NCBI GenBank assembly: GCA_023548195.1
Contig: JAJHZJ010000082.1
Span: 1-64,000 of the forward strand
DNA: 64,000 nucleotides
Source: Bettongia penicillata ogilbyi
Taxonomy: Eukaryota > Chordata > Mammalia > Diprotodontia > Potoroidae
Reading direction: 5' to 3'
Below the pieces are notes generated by a model, which did no database searches, was not told the DNA's origin, and saw nothing but the letters and a program-made list of their open reading frames with translations. The position numbers and the translations under genes are program-made. Positions 1 through 11,600 of the stretch are shown piece after piece (the first letter of the stretch is position 1; every line of letters starts with the position of its first letter).

Positions 1-59
1 TTCTCTCCCAAATGAATGTCAGTCTTGCAGAATGCTTATCTTTTTTCCAGGCTTAGCTC

Positions 60-335
60 AGTGCCACCATTTCAGGAAAAGCCTTTCTGATCTCCCCTAT
101 TATCAGTGCTATCTGTCTTCCCCTTTTGGCTTGCATTTACTTTTCTGCTTACTCACTGTATCCTGTAAATACAAGGTAAGCTCCTTGAGGTAAGAAATGG
201 TAATTTTTTCTTTTGTCTTTATCCTACCCCTCCCAAGACCAACTCCCAACTCCCACCCCACACCCCAGTACCATGCCTCGCATATGGAAATGCTTAATAA
301 ATCCTTCTTCAATTGAATTTTTGACTGCTGTGTGT
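60..335 (+). repeat. LINE-2 3' end
   Basis: The segment follows the typical L2 tail pattern (taagctccttgagg, then gcctcgcatatggaaatgct and taataaatcc). It is an old, diverged copy in intergenic DNA. Confidence 0.6.
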
Positions 336-734
336 CCATTCTTGCTCACCCCTGTCTCACAATAAAAACCATTTACTTTTAGCCTTTCTACATTCCCAAG
401 ACTCTTTCAGTCATCTGCTTCTCCCTTTTTCAAAGAAGGAAATGCAAACTTGTGGCTTATTAGCATCCTGAGAAGCATGTATGTGAGGATTCAGTTATTT
501 CCCAACATGACCAGAATAGCATGGAGTTATTGGAGTCATATGTTCTTCCTTTTTCCAATACCAGTGTTCGCTATTTGCCAATCACTTGATAACCGACAGT
601 GAAGGAATTGTTTGTGGTCTATCTTTCATTTCAAACCGCAAGAGAAAAGAGGCCCGAGAGAATCAGTCTGAATAGGAAAGAGTCATGCTATTCTTAGACA
701 GAGCACAGGAAATGCTGACCTGGGCCTAGAGTAG

Positions 735-975
735 AAGAGAGTCGTAAAGTGATGGGACCATAGAATTTGAGTGCTGGAAAAAAACAAAAACAAAAACCTT
801 CAGAGATAAGTCTAACCCCTAACCCCTTATTTTAGATGAGTAAACTGACACGCCATGATCAGAAGTATCTTATCCAAGACCACACAAATGGTAAAATGGG
901 AGAACTGGGATTTAAATTCAGATCTTCTGCCTCAAAAATCCAGTTCTCTTCCCATTTTACTATAATGCCTCTGTT
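735..975 (+). repeat. MIR-type SINE
   Basis: The CORE pattern is visible: a version of ttttacagatgaggaaactg, then ccaagaccacacaaatggta and gaactgggatttaaattcag. The copy is diverged. Confidence 0.65.
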
Positions 976-1329
976 TTAAACCAGAGACAAGGACTACAGA
1001 AATATTTGAGGTGTAGACTCCCCAGACTTCTCAGAAAGGGCAACTATTAAATATAATACATAGGACTGATGGCCACAACTGAATAAATCTCAAACTATCC
1101 CACATCCCACCTCTCTCAGTATCCCCACCAAATATCTCGAAGTCCCTTCTATCTAATTCAATATCCACTTATCTCATTATCAGTATCCACACTATTCACT
1201 TAAAGTGAAATCCCTATGCTTTCTGTCCTCAAAAGACACCTCTCTGCTTGGCTTTCCAAGTGCGTCTTATACCTGACCCTTGCCATCCATTAAACATCCT
1301 ATGCAGATAGTACAGTGCCTTATACACTG

Positions 1330-1665
1330 TTGGTGTTTCCGTTTGTCCTTTGTTCTAGAAGAGAACCAATGACATCAGGAGGGTGATGTCATGACTTGTA
1401 AGTGAATTGGATTTAAGTGAGGCAGGGCTATGCAGAGTCATCAACCTCAACTCTCTCCTCCGAAGTCATTGGAGTCCAGTGGCAAGACATAGGTCAGCAT
1501 GACTGGGGAATGCCAGCATGTAGTGGGAGATCTTGGTCTTTTTAAGGATATGGTTTTTCCCAGGCGTCAATTTGTCTGAGGCAATGCCCATTGAGTAATA
1601 AAAGACTAGGTAAAAATTGAGGCAAATGATGGTCTAGTATTCCCACTCCAAAAAAAAAAAAAGAA
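1330..1665 (+). repeat. Marsupial SINE-like repeat (same family as 63690-64000)
   Basis: It begins with gtttgtcctttgttctagaa and has the marks ccaatgacatcagg, gaattggatttaagtgag, ctctcctccgaagtcattgg and cagcatgactggggaatg. The same order of blocks recurs at 63690-64000. I cannot name the family with certainty. Confidence 0.6.
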
Positions 1666-1909
1666 ATTAAACTAAGAGGGGAAGACCCTCAGGGTTTCTG
1701 ACCAGAATCATCTTATACATGGCAGGTGTTTAATGAATGTTCATTGAATTGAATTGAATGTTATTTATCCTTCCAGACACCCCTTCCCCTGCTCATTCTA
1801 TTTTCTCCTGTGCCTGATTTGAGATGTCTGACTTGAGCTGAGTCGCCTTGTCATTTTGCAATATTTTCTAACCCTACAATTGACATTTAGCCAAAATGAA
1901 AAGGTCCTG

Positions 1910-2055
1910 AGCTGACAGCTCACTCTGTGACCTCTGTAAGTCATCTTATTTTTAAGAGCCTCCGTTTAGTCCCCTGCACAATAGAGGAAGGAGGGGTTGA
2001 ACTAGTTGAGCTGTAAGTTTCCGTCTAACCCTAATATTCAGGGATTCTTTGCCCC
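1910..2055 (+). repeat. MIR-type SINE fragment
   Basis: The segment reads like the CORE region (gtgacctctgtaagtcatct, then agcctccgtttagtcccctg, then a tail ending at ggattctttg). Confidence 0.5.
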
Positions 2056-2198
2056 TGTCTCACTGGGCAGGGCCAGAGCATAACATCCTGCCCCTAGCAG
2101 GCACTTAACAAGGTCTGTTGAGGTGAGCTGAGTTGAATCAGAGGAACTGTACTCTGGAACATCTTGATAGTCACCTGTCTAAGCATCCTTGGCCAGAA

Positions 2199-2449
2199 GC
2201 ACTTTAGAAAGAAAAGAAAGAAAGAGAGGAAGGAAGGAAGGAAGGAAGGAAGGAAGGAAGAGAAAGAAAGAAAAGAAAGAAAGAAAGAAAAGAAAGAAAG
2301 AAAGAAGGAAAGAAAGAAAAGAAAGAAAAGAGAAGAAAAGAAGAGGAAAGAAAGAGAAAAAGAAAGAAGAGAAAGAAAGAAGAAAGACAAAGAACAGAAA
2401 AGAAAAAGAGAAAGAAGGGAAAAAGGGAGGGAGGAAAGAAAGAAAATGA
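2199..2449 (+). repeat. (GAAA)n/(GGAA)n purine microsatellite
   Basis: About 250 bases consist almost only of A and G, a mix of GAAA and GGAA units. Long open frames on both strands here are artefacts of the repeat. Confidence 0.98.
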
Positions 2450-2729
2450 AAGTTTCTGATGTCCATATCACATTCTGAAGAGAAAAAAATTCTTGTCAAA
2501 CTCTATTAAGAGGGATATTGTACAGTGATAGCTTTCTTATAAGGTCACCATATTTACTAAATAGGCTGACTGCAAAGAAGAAATTTTGGAAAGTATCTGT
2601 TATATGGGGTTGATTGTTAACCAGAATTTGTTGTACTCATGTCACCAAGGCAGCATCATAGTTGTCATGGGCTGTCAGTCAAGGTATGGAAATAACTCCC
2701 TTATATCAAGCCAAGCATTGTGGGGGATA

Positions 2730-3150
2730 TTTCATAGAATTATAGAATGTTAGAATTGGAAGGCATGTCAGAAATTACCTAGTCAAGAAGCAATGTTTTA
2801 GAAAGAGCATACCAGCTGAGACTTTGAATCACAAGAGTGATGGAAAAATGCAGATTCTGCCATTTACCAGCTATGGGTCAGAGAGAAAATGATGCTAGCT
2901 CTTCGAGCCTCAGTTTCCTCATCCTATAAAATGAAGATAATACTATTCCTATTTCCTACCTAACATGATTATTGTTAGAGAAATATCCTGTAAACTCTAA
3001 AAAGTTCTATATAAATTGGAGTTATTAGTCTAACCTCTTCATTTTACAGATGAGGAAACAAGATCCTGGAGAGAGAGGGGAAATGACCACACTAAGCTAG
3101 TTAGTGTAAGATGCAAAACTAGATCTTCTCACCCCTAGGCCAGTAGTCTT
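2730..3150 (+). repeat. MIR nested inside another MIR
   Basis: The start of one MIR (atagaattatagaatgttag) runs to 2785 and continues at about 3028 (gtctaacctcttcattttac). The bases between form another, complete MIR-like copy ending in tatataaattggag. The word tagtc occurs at both junctions, as expected for a target duplication. Confidence 0.55.
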
Positions 3151-3188
3151 TCAAGTACATCTCATTGTCTCATGTATGTAAAAATGGA

Positions 3189-3576
3189 ATTTCCTTCCTT
3201 CCTTCCTTCCTTCCTTCCTTCCTTCCTTCCTTCCTCTTCCTTCCTTCCTTCCCTTCCTTCCTTCCTCTTCCTTCCTTCCCTTCCTCCTCCTTCCTTCCTT
3301 CCTTCCTTCCTCTCCTTCCTTCCTTCCTTCCTTCCTTCCTTCCTTCCTTCCTTCCTTCCTTCCTTCCTTCTTCTTCCTTCCTTCCTTCCTTCCCTTCCTC
3401 TCCTTCCTTCCTTCCTTCCTTCCTTCCTTCCTTCCTTCCTTCCTTCCTTCCTTCCTTCCTTCCTTCCTTCCTTCCTTCCTTCCTTCCTTCCTTCCTTCCT
3501 TCCTTCCTTCCTTCCTTCCTCTTCCTTCCTTCCTTCCTTCCTTCCTTCCTTCCTTCCTTCCTTCCTTTCCTTTCCC
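3189..3576 (+). repeat. (CCTT)n tetranucleotide tract
   Basis: Nearly 390 bases of CCTT with scattered CTTCC and CTCTT interruptions. All open frames across it are low-complexity artefacts. Confidence 0.99.
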
Positions 3577-3932
3577 AATACTAAGTATATGGACTGGAAA
3601 TGCCAGAAGGGCTAAATCTCGTTGCTTATCTGCACACTTCGTTTTCAGCATGGGTCTGCCTGGTGGTTCCCCTCTCCCAGGGGCCCACCATATTGGTGCT
3701 ACACTTAGTGTGAATACTTGATTGATTTTAACCCTATTGTGACCATCTCTAGGGCAGGACAGGGGAAAGGGGAGGAAAGAAAAAAAAAGAAATTTACATG
3801 ATTTTGTTGTGTATTTGAAAGGAATAGAAAGTTCTTCATTGTAGATTTGCAGTTTCATGTACAGTCATCTTATTGTATTGTGTTATGGAAATGCTTATTT
3901 TATTCCATAAATTTAAAAAAAAAATTTTTTTT

Positions 3933-4014
3933 AAGGAACTCCCACACTCAGGTGATCTATCAGTCTCAGCCTCCTCAGCAGCTGGGATTACAAACATGAG
4001 CCACCACACCTGGT
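3933..4014 (-). pseudogene. 7SL RNA 5' (Alu-domain) fragment
   Basis: On the minus strand it reads ccaggtgtggtggctcatg, then tgtaatcccagctgctgag, then gaggctgagactgatagatc and gagtgtgggagttcct. This matches the first 85 or so bases of the 7SL RNA of the signal recognition particle. It stops there and is followed by an A-run and a T-run. Marsupials are not known to have Alu elements, so I read it as a 7SL-derived retropseudogene. Confidence 0.75.
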
Positions 4015-4139
4015 ATTTCATTTGCTAAAAAAACATTCTGCATGTATATATTCATTCAGATACTTTTCTGTGTTTTACATACTTGATAACAGAAGATAAT
4101 GGACTTCAAAAGGACAGAGATCTTATTTATATTTACAAG

Positions 4140-4480
4140 TCTTCCAGCCTCATAAATAATGTATACTTAATGTTTGTTAATTGAATGAATGACTACTGTT
4201 TACAAAGTATCTACTATTAGCCTGCGACTATACTAGACACTGAGGGGAATAAATAATGAGTGCAGAGAATTATCCCTGCCCTCAGGGAGCTCACTGTTTA
4301 GTCAAGGAGTTAAGGCACAGGCATACAAAACAATTAACTGATCATAGCAGGCACTGTAAAAGTGCCACATTGCGGTGCAGAGAATAAATGGCATCATTTC
4401 AAAGGAAGGAGAGAGCACTGTGGGTTATAATGGTGAGACCAGACTTCAGGAAAAAGGAAAATCCGAAGCCAGGGGCCTCA
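4140..4480 (+). repeat. LINE-2 tail followed by an old interspersed repeat
   Basis: The segment has an L2-like tail (aatgtttgttaattgaatga), then actgaggggaataaata, ctgccctcagggagctcact and related blocks. The same block order recurs at 7283, 51580 and 57170. Family not named. Confidence 0.5.
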
Positions 4481-4499
4481 AAGGATGAGAAAGACAGCT

Positions 4500-7280
4500 A
4501 AGTGGAAGGTAGAAAAAGACGATAATCTAGTATGGAGTTGTAGACATGGATATCAGTAGGCTGTGTTGTGGAAACTGAGAGACACAGCTGGTCACAGGAG
4601 GCTCTGAAATCAGAAACTAGGGCTTACCAGATTTACCACTTACTCATCATCCCTTAGGCTATCGGACTTATTTTAGAACCCAAAATCTTTCTCAAAGCTA
4701 GTGCTAGGACTAACTTTAAGCTTAAGTCCTTGGTGGGAGCCTGGTAGGATAGGTGACTAAAAGGTGAGAAAGCCCATCAGACCCAGGATACTGAGGAAAG
4801 ATGGAGAAATAGGAGGAAAAAAGAGAAAAGCAACCATATCCCCAATGGCCCAGAGTGGCCAACCAACTGTAGGAAAGGTATTCTCCCACCACCAAGCCCT
4901 GTGGTGATGCTGCCTTATGACTAAAGGGAAAGGGCCCTTATAGGAAATCCTGAAACACAGAAGGCACATTGGTACTCAGTCATTTGGGAACCTAACTGAA
5001 CCATTCTAGTCTTTCCCTATATTAAATGCTGCTCTGGTTTTAACAAGAAATATTTTAAGAATGCTTCCTATGTGCAAGGTCCTGAGTGTGAAAGTGTTGG
5101 GGGGATATAAACAGATATGATCAGTGGTTCCTTTTCCTCCAGGATCTTGGAATCTAGCTGAAGAGACCCTTGGGTGCTGTGTATACAGCCACTTGACCAT
5201 TAGAGTTTAAAAAACAAACAAACTGAACTTGTGCTAGTTATTGCCAAGTGATCTTCGGTAAGTAAATCGTAGACAAGTCATACTACCTCTCAGGGCCTCC
5301 GTTTCCTCATCTAAATCAAGGAATCATTTCAAAAATAAACAGAAGCCAGCAAAAGGAAGTTCAGATGGGAATAGAGATGAGCAAAACAGTTTGGAAATCT
5401 CAGGTTAAGGTTGAAGAATACTCGACACAAAACAAAACAAAAATCCCAAGCTATGCATATGGAAAGTCACAGTTTCCTATCCATTGCTCTTTTTCTCTCC
5501 TTCTTTGTATAGGGAAACGTTCCTGTTTGTCAATTTTGTTATAATAACAAGGGACATTTTACAAGATAAATAAAGATGAATCAGAAGCAGCTCCTGGCTG
5601 CTCCCTTAGTCCCTGTGCAGGGGTCATGGGGCTGGAAATGCTGTTAGCTTGGCTCACTAACCTTACAGAATATTTACTATACCTACATCACAGGAGACAA
5701 GAGAAACAAGGAAGGATACATATAGATGTGTTTTCTAACATCCAAATGCCATTTAAGTGTAAGCTATTATTATTAAAAGGAAAGGACAAACAGGGGTAGT
5801 TAATTCAAGCTGCCCTTGAATGGGCTATGGCATTAGTCAGTGAGGCGGCTTCCAGTAGAGGCTGGGTGGCCACTGGTAGGAGTGCTGTAGACGGGCTCCA
5901 TGGGCTGGTAGACTGGGTCGCTCTGAGGCCCCTTCCAGCTCTAAGTCTGCAGAACAACAATACATGAGCATTACTACAGGGGATAAGTAATAGGGGTTAA
6001 GAAGGGGCATGGACACTGGGTCTTGGAATAGCTAGAAAAGTCTCATACAAGAAGAGGGGGCTCAAGCTGGACAGGTAGGACTTGTGGAGGCACAAGGGCG
6101 TTCCTTTCTTCCAGGACTGTGTCTCTGGTATTCTGGGCTAACATTGCAGCTAACTCCTCCCTTTTCCCCTGCTGGACTGGCTCCAGATCTGGGCATTGAA
6201 GACCTAGGGGCATGGTAGGCTTAATTATTAATGGCCCAGACAGTAATATTAATTTGTATCAAGGTCTCATTTCTGGAGGTGAAATTCCCTCATACACAAA
6301 CAAGCCTCTTTGACCCTCCAAAACCCTAAGGGAATAGGAACCCCTCGAAAAAGTGAAGACATTCTCCACCCCACCCCCCTAGCCCCTGCTGTGACATCAT
6401 TCAAAGAGGTGTGGTTTCCATGGGTACAGAGTGAACTGAAATGGTAAATCCAGTGTTGACATAACTACCATAAAACCAGCTCTATTCCCAGAGCCCAGTA
6501 CTTCCCCACCCAGTTGCTCTGTCCTAAATACTGGCAATTTGAAGCTTGGGCAGGCTTGGCAGGGCAGGGAAGGGAAAGTACTGGGACACATCCTGGAGAA
6601 GGCACTGGGGGCACAGCCTAGGGGAGGAAGAATGAGCCCCCAGACTGGAAGGTCTGGCTCTGTGGCAAGACAGAAGCTGGCTACTAGAATCACTCTAAGG
6701 TAGGGAGTTCTCACCCCTTTCTGTATCATGGACACCTCTGGCAAGTTAGGTGAAGCCTATAAACCCTCCTCAGAGTGATGTTTTTAAATGCATACAATAA
6801 AATACCTAGGATTGCAGAGGAAATCATTTATAGTAAAATCCAGTTGTCAAAATATTTTTTTAAAAAAACCAAGTCTGTGGATCCCAGGTTAAGAACCCCT
6901 GCTCTAGAGTCATTGGTGGGGGGAGGGGATTAGTTAATGGGACAAAGTGTTACCTTTTCCTGTTGCTTCTCTGAGGATAGCAACAGAGCAGGAAAATCTA
7001 GAAAGTGATGATCCCCTAACTTCCAGCTTACTGGACAAACCCCTACAGTGCCAAACAAGAAAAGTACAGGCCTCAGAACGTCGTTATCTCTGTCACTTCA
7101 TAAAGATGTACTAACTGTACAAGGTATTTATCCCTGCCCCCTCAACCCACCTCCTCCTTTCAAAATATCCTGGACGTGAGCTCTTTTGTTGTGAGAGAAA
7201 ATCTCGCTCCACTCACCTGAGCCTAGAAAGGTCATTTCGGAGCATTCCACTACCCAGCTCTTGGCCCTGATCAACCCTAC
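4500..7280. other. Intergenic stretch with little recognisable content
   Basis: Apart from a possible MIR piece near 5220-5330, I see no repeat, exon or RNA gene. Open frames are short, and none resembles a known protein. Confidence 0.5.
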
Positions 7281-7282
7281 AC

Positions 7283-7590
7283 CGTCAATCAATCAACATT
7301 TTTTAAGTACCTATTGTGGGCCAGGACCTATGCTAAAGACTAGCCCTACCCTCCAGAAGTTTCTAATCTAATGGGGGAGACCACATGCAAACAAATATAA
7401 ACAAAATCAGCTCCATATAGGATAATGAGGAAATTTTGAAAGGAGGGAAAACAGTGGAATTAAGAGAGATTAGGGAAGGCTTCCCATAGACTGTGGGAGT
7501 TTAGTTGGAATTTAGGGAAGCCACAGAGGTCGGGAGTAGGAGTGGAGGAGGGAGAGCCTTTGGGGCATGGGGGACCCAAGGGAGAGGTGG
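7283..7590 (+). repeat. Old mammalian interspersed repeat
   Basis: The blocks ttaagtacctattgtggg, taatctaatgggggagacca and gaaggcttcccatagactg occur in the same order as in the copies at 51580 and 57170. Confidence 0.55.
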
Positions 7591-7659
7591 AGATCTAAAC
7601 AAACTACAACCAGCCTGGCTGGTACCTTTCTTATCCCAGAGAAACAGGCAACTAAATGG

Positions 7660-7915
7660 TGATGATGACGACGATGATGCTTTTAAAATAGTTACTATTT
7701 GCATTGCACTTTACAGTTTGTAAAATACTTTACCTATTTGTATTCTCTCATTTGATCCTTCCCACAACCCTGTGGAATAGTTATTAGACTCAATTTTACA
7801 AACAAGATAACTGAAGACCAGTGGCTTGCCCACTGGTAGACTGAGACAGTATTTGAACTGTATTCTTCCTCTCTCCAAGTCTAGCATTTCTTTTATTGTG
7901 CCACCAAGTTGCTTC
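7660..7915 (+). repeat. MIR
   Basis: The segment has a typical MIR/L2 body: gcactttacagtttgtaaaa, tctcatttgatccttccc, acaaccctgtggaatagtta, then the CORE and a 3' end near gccaccaagttgcttc. Confidence 0.7.
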
Positions 7916-8884
7916 TAAGGCAGAATTAAATGTGGCACAGGTGTGGTGCCCTCAGTTAAGGGGAAAAGCAGAAGAAAGTGGGATGTTGAGGGAGCAGCTG
8001 AGGAGAGCCATCACTTATTCTCCAGGGCGACCCTTGGTTGGCATATCAGGGTAAATCAAATTCCCTTAATTGTGAAGACGGGTAAGGGGAAAACTACTTG
8101 AAGCAAGGAAAGTGTGCCCGTAACTGCCAAATCCACCCATATTCCAAGGCTTTCTGGTTCAGCAGGACCTGTAAGAATTTACAATGCACTGTCAGCCTTA
8201 AGGAACTAAAGTCACCTCCATATCACTGAGACATTGGAATAAGGCTTCAGGAAAGGGAATTTGCTATTCGTGTGTATTTACTTGTGTGTAATGTATTCCA
8301 TTCGTCATGACATGTAAATGGTAACCTCTGTGAAGGCAGAGCTCATACCTAAACAATTGTATTTAGTACTGTGCTTTTGCTGAAGCAGATGATGGTGGTA
8401 CCTGCTGTAGGAGGAGCGGACCTTCCACGAGGCTGAGCATGTAGCCTGGCCCATTGTGCGGGCCTTTTTCTAAAGGACAGCATGATCCAACAGGTACTAC
8501 TTAGTCACTTGGTTCTCCAATCCACCTCCACTGCTCTTACATTTGAATACGGTAACTTAATTTCTTGACTTAGGTTATTGTCCCAAAAATACTATGAAAT
8601 TGGTAGACATATATAACCCCTGCCCCCATTTTATCCATGACCAAGAATAGTTTCCATTTAAGGTTTACAAAGCATTTCTCTTGAAACAATGTTTCCTAAT
8701 CTATCATCCAAAATAACTTTCCTTTATTCACCTTGACTTATTTTATTTTCAATTTATGGAATAAAACCAGTATTTCCATAACAGTATAATGACAAAGGTG
8801 ATTGCATATGAAAGTGCAAATCTATCATGTACAACTTCTATTCCTTTTAAATATGTAATCAAGTTATATAATTTTTTTCCTTTT

Positions 8885-9590
8885 CTTTCCTCCTAAAACT
8901 CAGCTCTAATTGTGCCATTCTCCTGCTCAAAGATCTTCAAAGATTCCCTGTTGCTTCTGGGATAAAATACTCTTCTCAGCTTAATATTTCAAGGCCTTCC
9001 CAATCTAGCCTCAATCTACTAACTTTTCCCCTCATTGTGCCTTTTCCTGTGCTCTGTGTTCCAATTAAACTGTCCCCTCTACTATATCCTGAGCTCAATT
9101 TTCTCTCTCTGGCCTTTGAGACTCTGTGCAGGCTTTCTCCCTTCCATGCTTGGAAATATATGCTTGTCTCCTTTCTGCTTCTTGTAACCCTCATTTTCCT
9201 TGAGTCTATCCTGGTGCCTCCTCATTGTCACTACTCTCCCTCTTGTCAAATTGCATCATATTAACTTATCTATCTTACAGGTTGTGTCCTAAGTAGAGTA
9301 TAAGCTTGTTGAGGACAGGCACTCCATATTGAGTTGTTTTTATTACTTTGCATCTCTAACCCTTAATACAGAGCCTAGCATACTAGACGCTTCAAGAACT
9401 GTTTATTGAATTGCCTAGGACCCTATGAGGTAGGTAATAAAAATCTTATTAGTCCCTTATTTCAAATAAGGAAACTGAGACCTCAAGTAGTTAAAGGACT
9501 TACCCAAGATCACATATTGAGTTAATGATGAAGGGGGTGCTAGATCAATCTACTGAATGTTAACACAATGTCTTTCCACTTAACTGAGAT
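8885..9590 (+). repeat. LINE-2 3' region and adjoining MIR
   Basis: The L2 pattern is well kept: ctcaaagatcttcaaagatt, gcctttgagactctgtgc, gtataagcttgttgaggaca and agagcctagcatacta. A MIR-like piece (aaggaaactgagacctcaag) follows from about 9418. Confidence 0.7.
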
Positions 9591-9599
9591 AGTCCATTC

Positions 9600-11200
9600 C
9601 TCTTTGTTTTACAGAGCCCAGGAATCTGAAGTGGTGGGGGCACTGAGTGCTCCCTAGGAACTCTCCAGTATTACTGCTTTATTGGATTCAACCTTGTCCC
9701 AACCTGCTGAGTTCCCCCAGCAGGCTGATCCTTGTACTTTTCCCTCAGTGGTTTTTCCTCACCAGACAGGTTTGGGAGGCAATGTCAGCCAAGTCTAAAG
9801 GGATCTGAATTTCCTAGTCAGACTGCTTTTCAGGATGGGTGTTGGGGAAGAGGCCATTATTCTCTAGGGGAAAATGAAATGAAAACTCCAGGTATTTTTC
9901 TGGTTGCAGCCCCTACTCTATTGTGGGTAGAAAGATTATCTTCTCTTAGCAAAGTCTCCTTTTTTGATGGTTGGTATCACAAAGGGGTAAAAACAGTGGG
10001 CTTGTCCTCCTTTTGCTCCCTGTCAACAGTGGCCAGATAAGTGCATATCGGGAAGAAAAGAAAAATAGAAAGATAAAAAAACACAAAACTCAGCACAAAC
10101 ACACTTATAGTATACTAGCCAAACAAAATAAAACACATCTCATATGGGCTGTGCAGGTGTTAACAGGACGTGGACTTTGTTCATCCTTGAGACAAAAGTA
10201 GGTAAACAAACTGTGGACAGACTATAGACACAATCGTGAAGGGCAGGTTAAGTGCATGAAGATAGATGGACAGGTAAATAGAAAACATTCTGAGGAGCTG
10301 GGGATATTTCCATGTGCCTTGCTGGTAAATAATCCTCAGTGTTTCCAGGGGTAGCCTTCCCCTTAACTCTCTCCTATCTGGGAGCTGATGGAACTTGAAT
10401 AGTCCCTGCAACATGCCCTGTAATATAGGCCTTCTTCCCTCTACCCCCAAGAGAAACTCAATAAAAAGTTAAAAGATGGTGAATATTGAGCTAATTTAAA
10501 GTCCTCAAGGACCCCTTGTTGTAATTTCTACAGGTGTCCCTTGAAGGGATTCCTTTGGACCCACTAGTGCATGGGGTGGAGGTTTTCTGGGTCCTGGCAT
10601 CAATACAGATCACAGGAGCTGAGAATCACAGTGAAATCAGACAGACAGATACCTACACCAACCCACTCTGAGCTGGGCTGGGCTAGGTTCTGGGTATTGC
10701 TGGGAAAAGTGGAAGAATCTCTCAAGTGAGTTTAGAATAGTTGGATCATGGATTACAAATCTCAGCGTCCAGTTGCCTCTGTGTTCCTGGCTATCCCTTC
10801 CTGATTGTACCTGTGGTCTACGTGCAGTCTATTTTTGTCTAGGGTATACGCATGGCTTTGCTAGCATCTTGTTGTAATGTTATGTTGATGTTTTTGTTTT
10901 TTATATCACTATTACTTCCAAATAAACCACTTTCCCCTGACTTCAGAATCCCTCTCTTATAACAAGGGTAAAAACAGTAAAGTGAAACAGACACATCGAC
11001 CATGTCTGGCAGCATATGCAGTATCCTCTACTTATAGTATAGTATATATATGTATAGATAACTGAGTATCAGGAAGAAAAAAAATGGAAAGATTAAAACA
11101 AAAAACCTCAGCACAAGCACACTTAGAGTATACTAGATAAAGAAATATGTAGTATATTTAGTATAGTAGAGCATACAGTATATGCCAGGAAACTGAATTA
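9600..11200. other. Intergenic stretch without recognisable genes
   Basis: I see no exon, RNA gene or well-preserved repeat. Two short similar segments near 10050-10120 and 11070-11140 share aaaactcagcacaa-type sequence and a following acttatagtatactag or acttagagtatactag, so they may be copies of one another. Confidence 0.5.
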
Positions 11201-11204
11201 CTTC

Positions 11205-11600
11205 CTTTTGAATTTCCATAGTAAGATTCTGAAGATCACCTGCCAGGATAAGATAACAGACAATGAGCTCATTTCTCGAACTAAACTGCCAAGCATTCAA
11301 ACTACTTCAGAGAGCACAACTCTGATGGGCTGGCCATGTTGTTCAAATGCTTGCCTAAAAGACTATTTTATGGAGTACTCACACAGGGTAAAGTGTTCAC
11401 ATGTTCTTCTGGTCAGAAGAAGAGATACAAGGACATTTTCAAGGTCTCTCAAGAATTTTGGAATTGATTATGTGACATGGGAGACACTGGCACAGGACTG
11501 CTCAGCATGGCATGCCCATCTCAGAGAAGGTGATGTACTCTATGAGCAAAGCAAAATTGAAATAGCTCTAAACAAAATGCAGGATACACAAATTTAGAGA
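11205..11600 (+). mobile_element. LINE reverse-transcriptase C-terminal remnant
   Basis: An open stretch of about 129 codons ends in a pattern typical of the C-terminus of LINE polymerases: TLMGWPCCSNA (a worn lRWlGHv box), a basic stretch LVRRRDTRTFSRSLKNF, then GIDYVTWETLAQD and W. It is defective: the rest of the polymerase is missing. It resembles RTE or CR1-type elements; I cannot decide which. Confidence 0.6.

Noticed and set aside
2094..2499. Long open frames on both strands rich in Lys/Arg/Glu or Phe/Ser/Leu
   Set aside because: They are translations of the GAAA/GGAA microsatellite, with no start context, no splice sites and no protein similarity.
3151..3858. A 235-codon open frame rich in Gly, Arg, Lys and Glu
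   Set aside because: It is the CCTT repeat read on the minus strand. A four-base repeat without stops is open in every frame.
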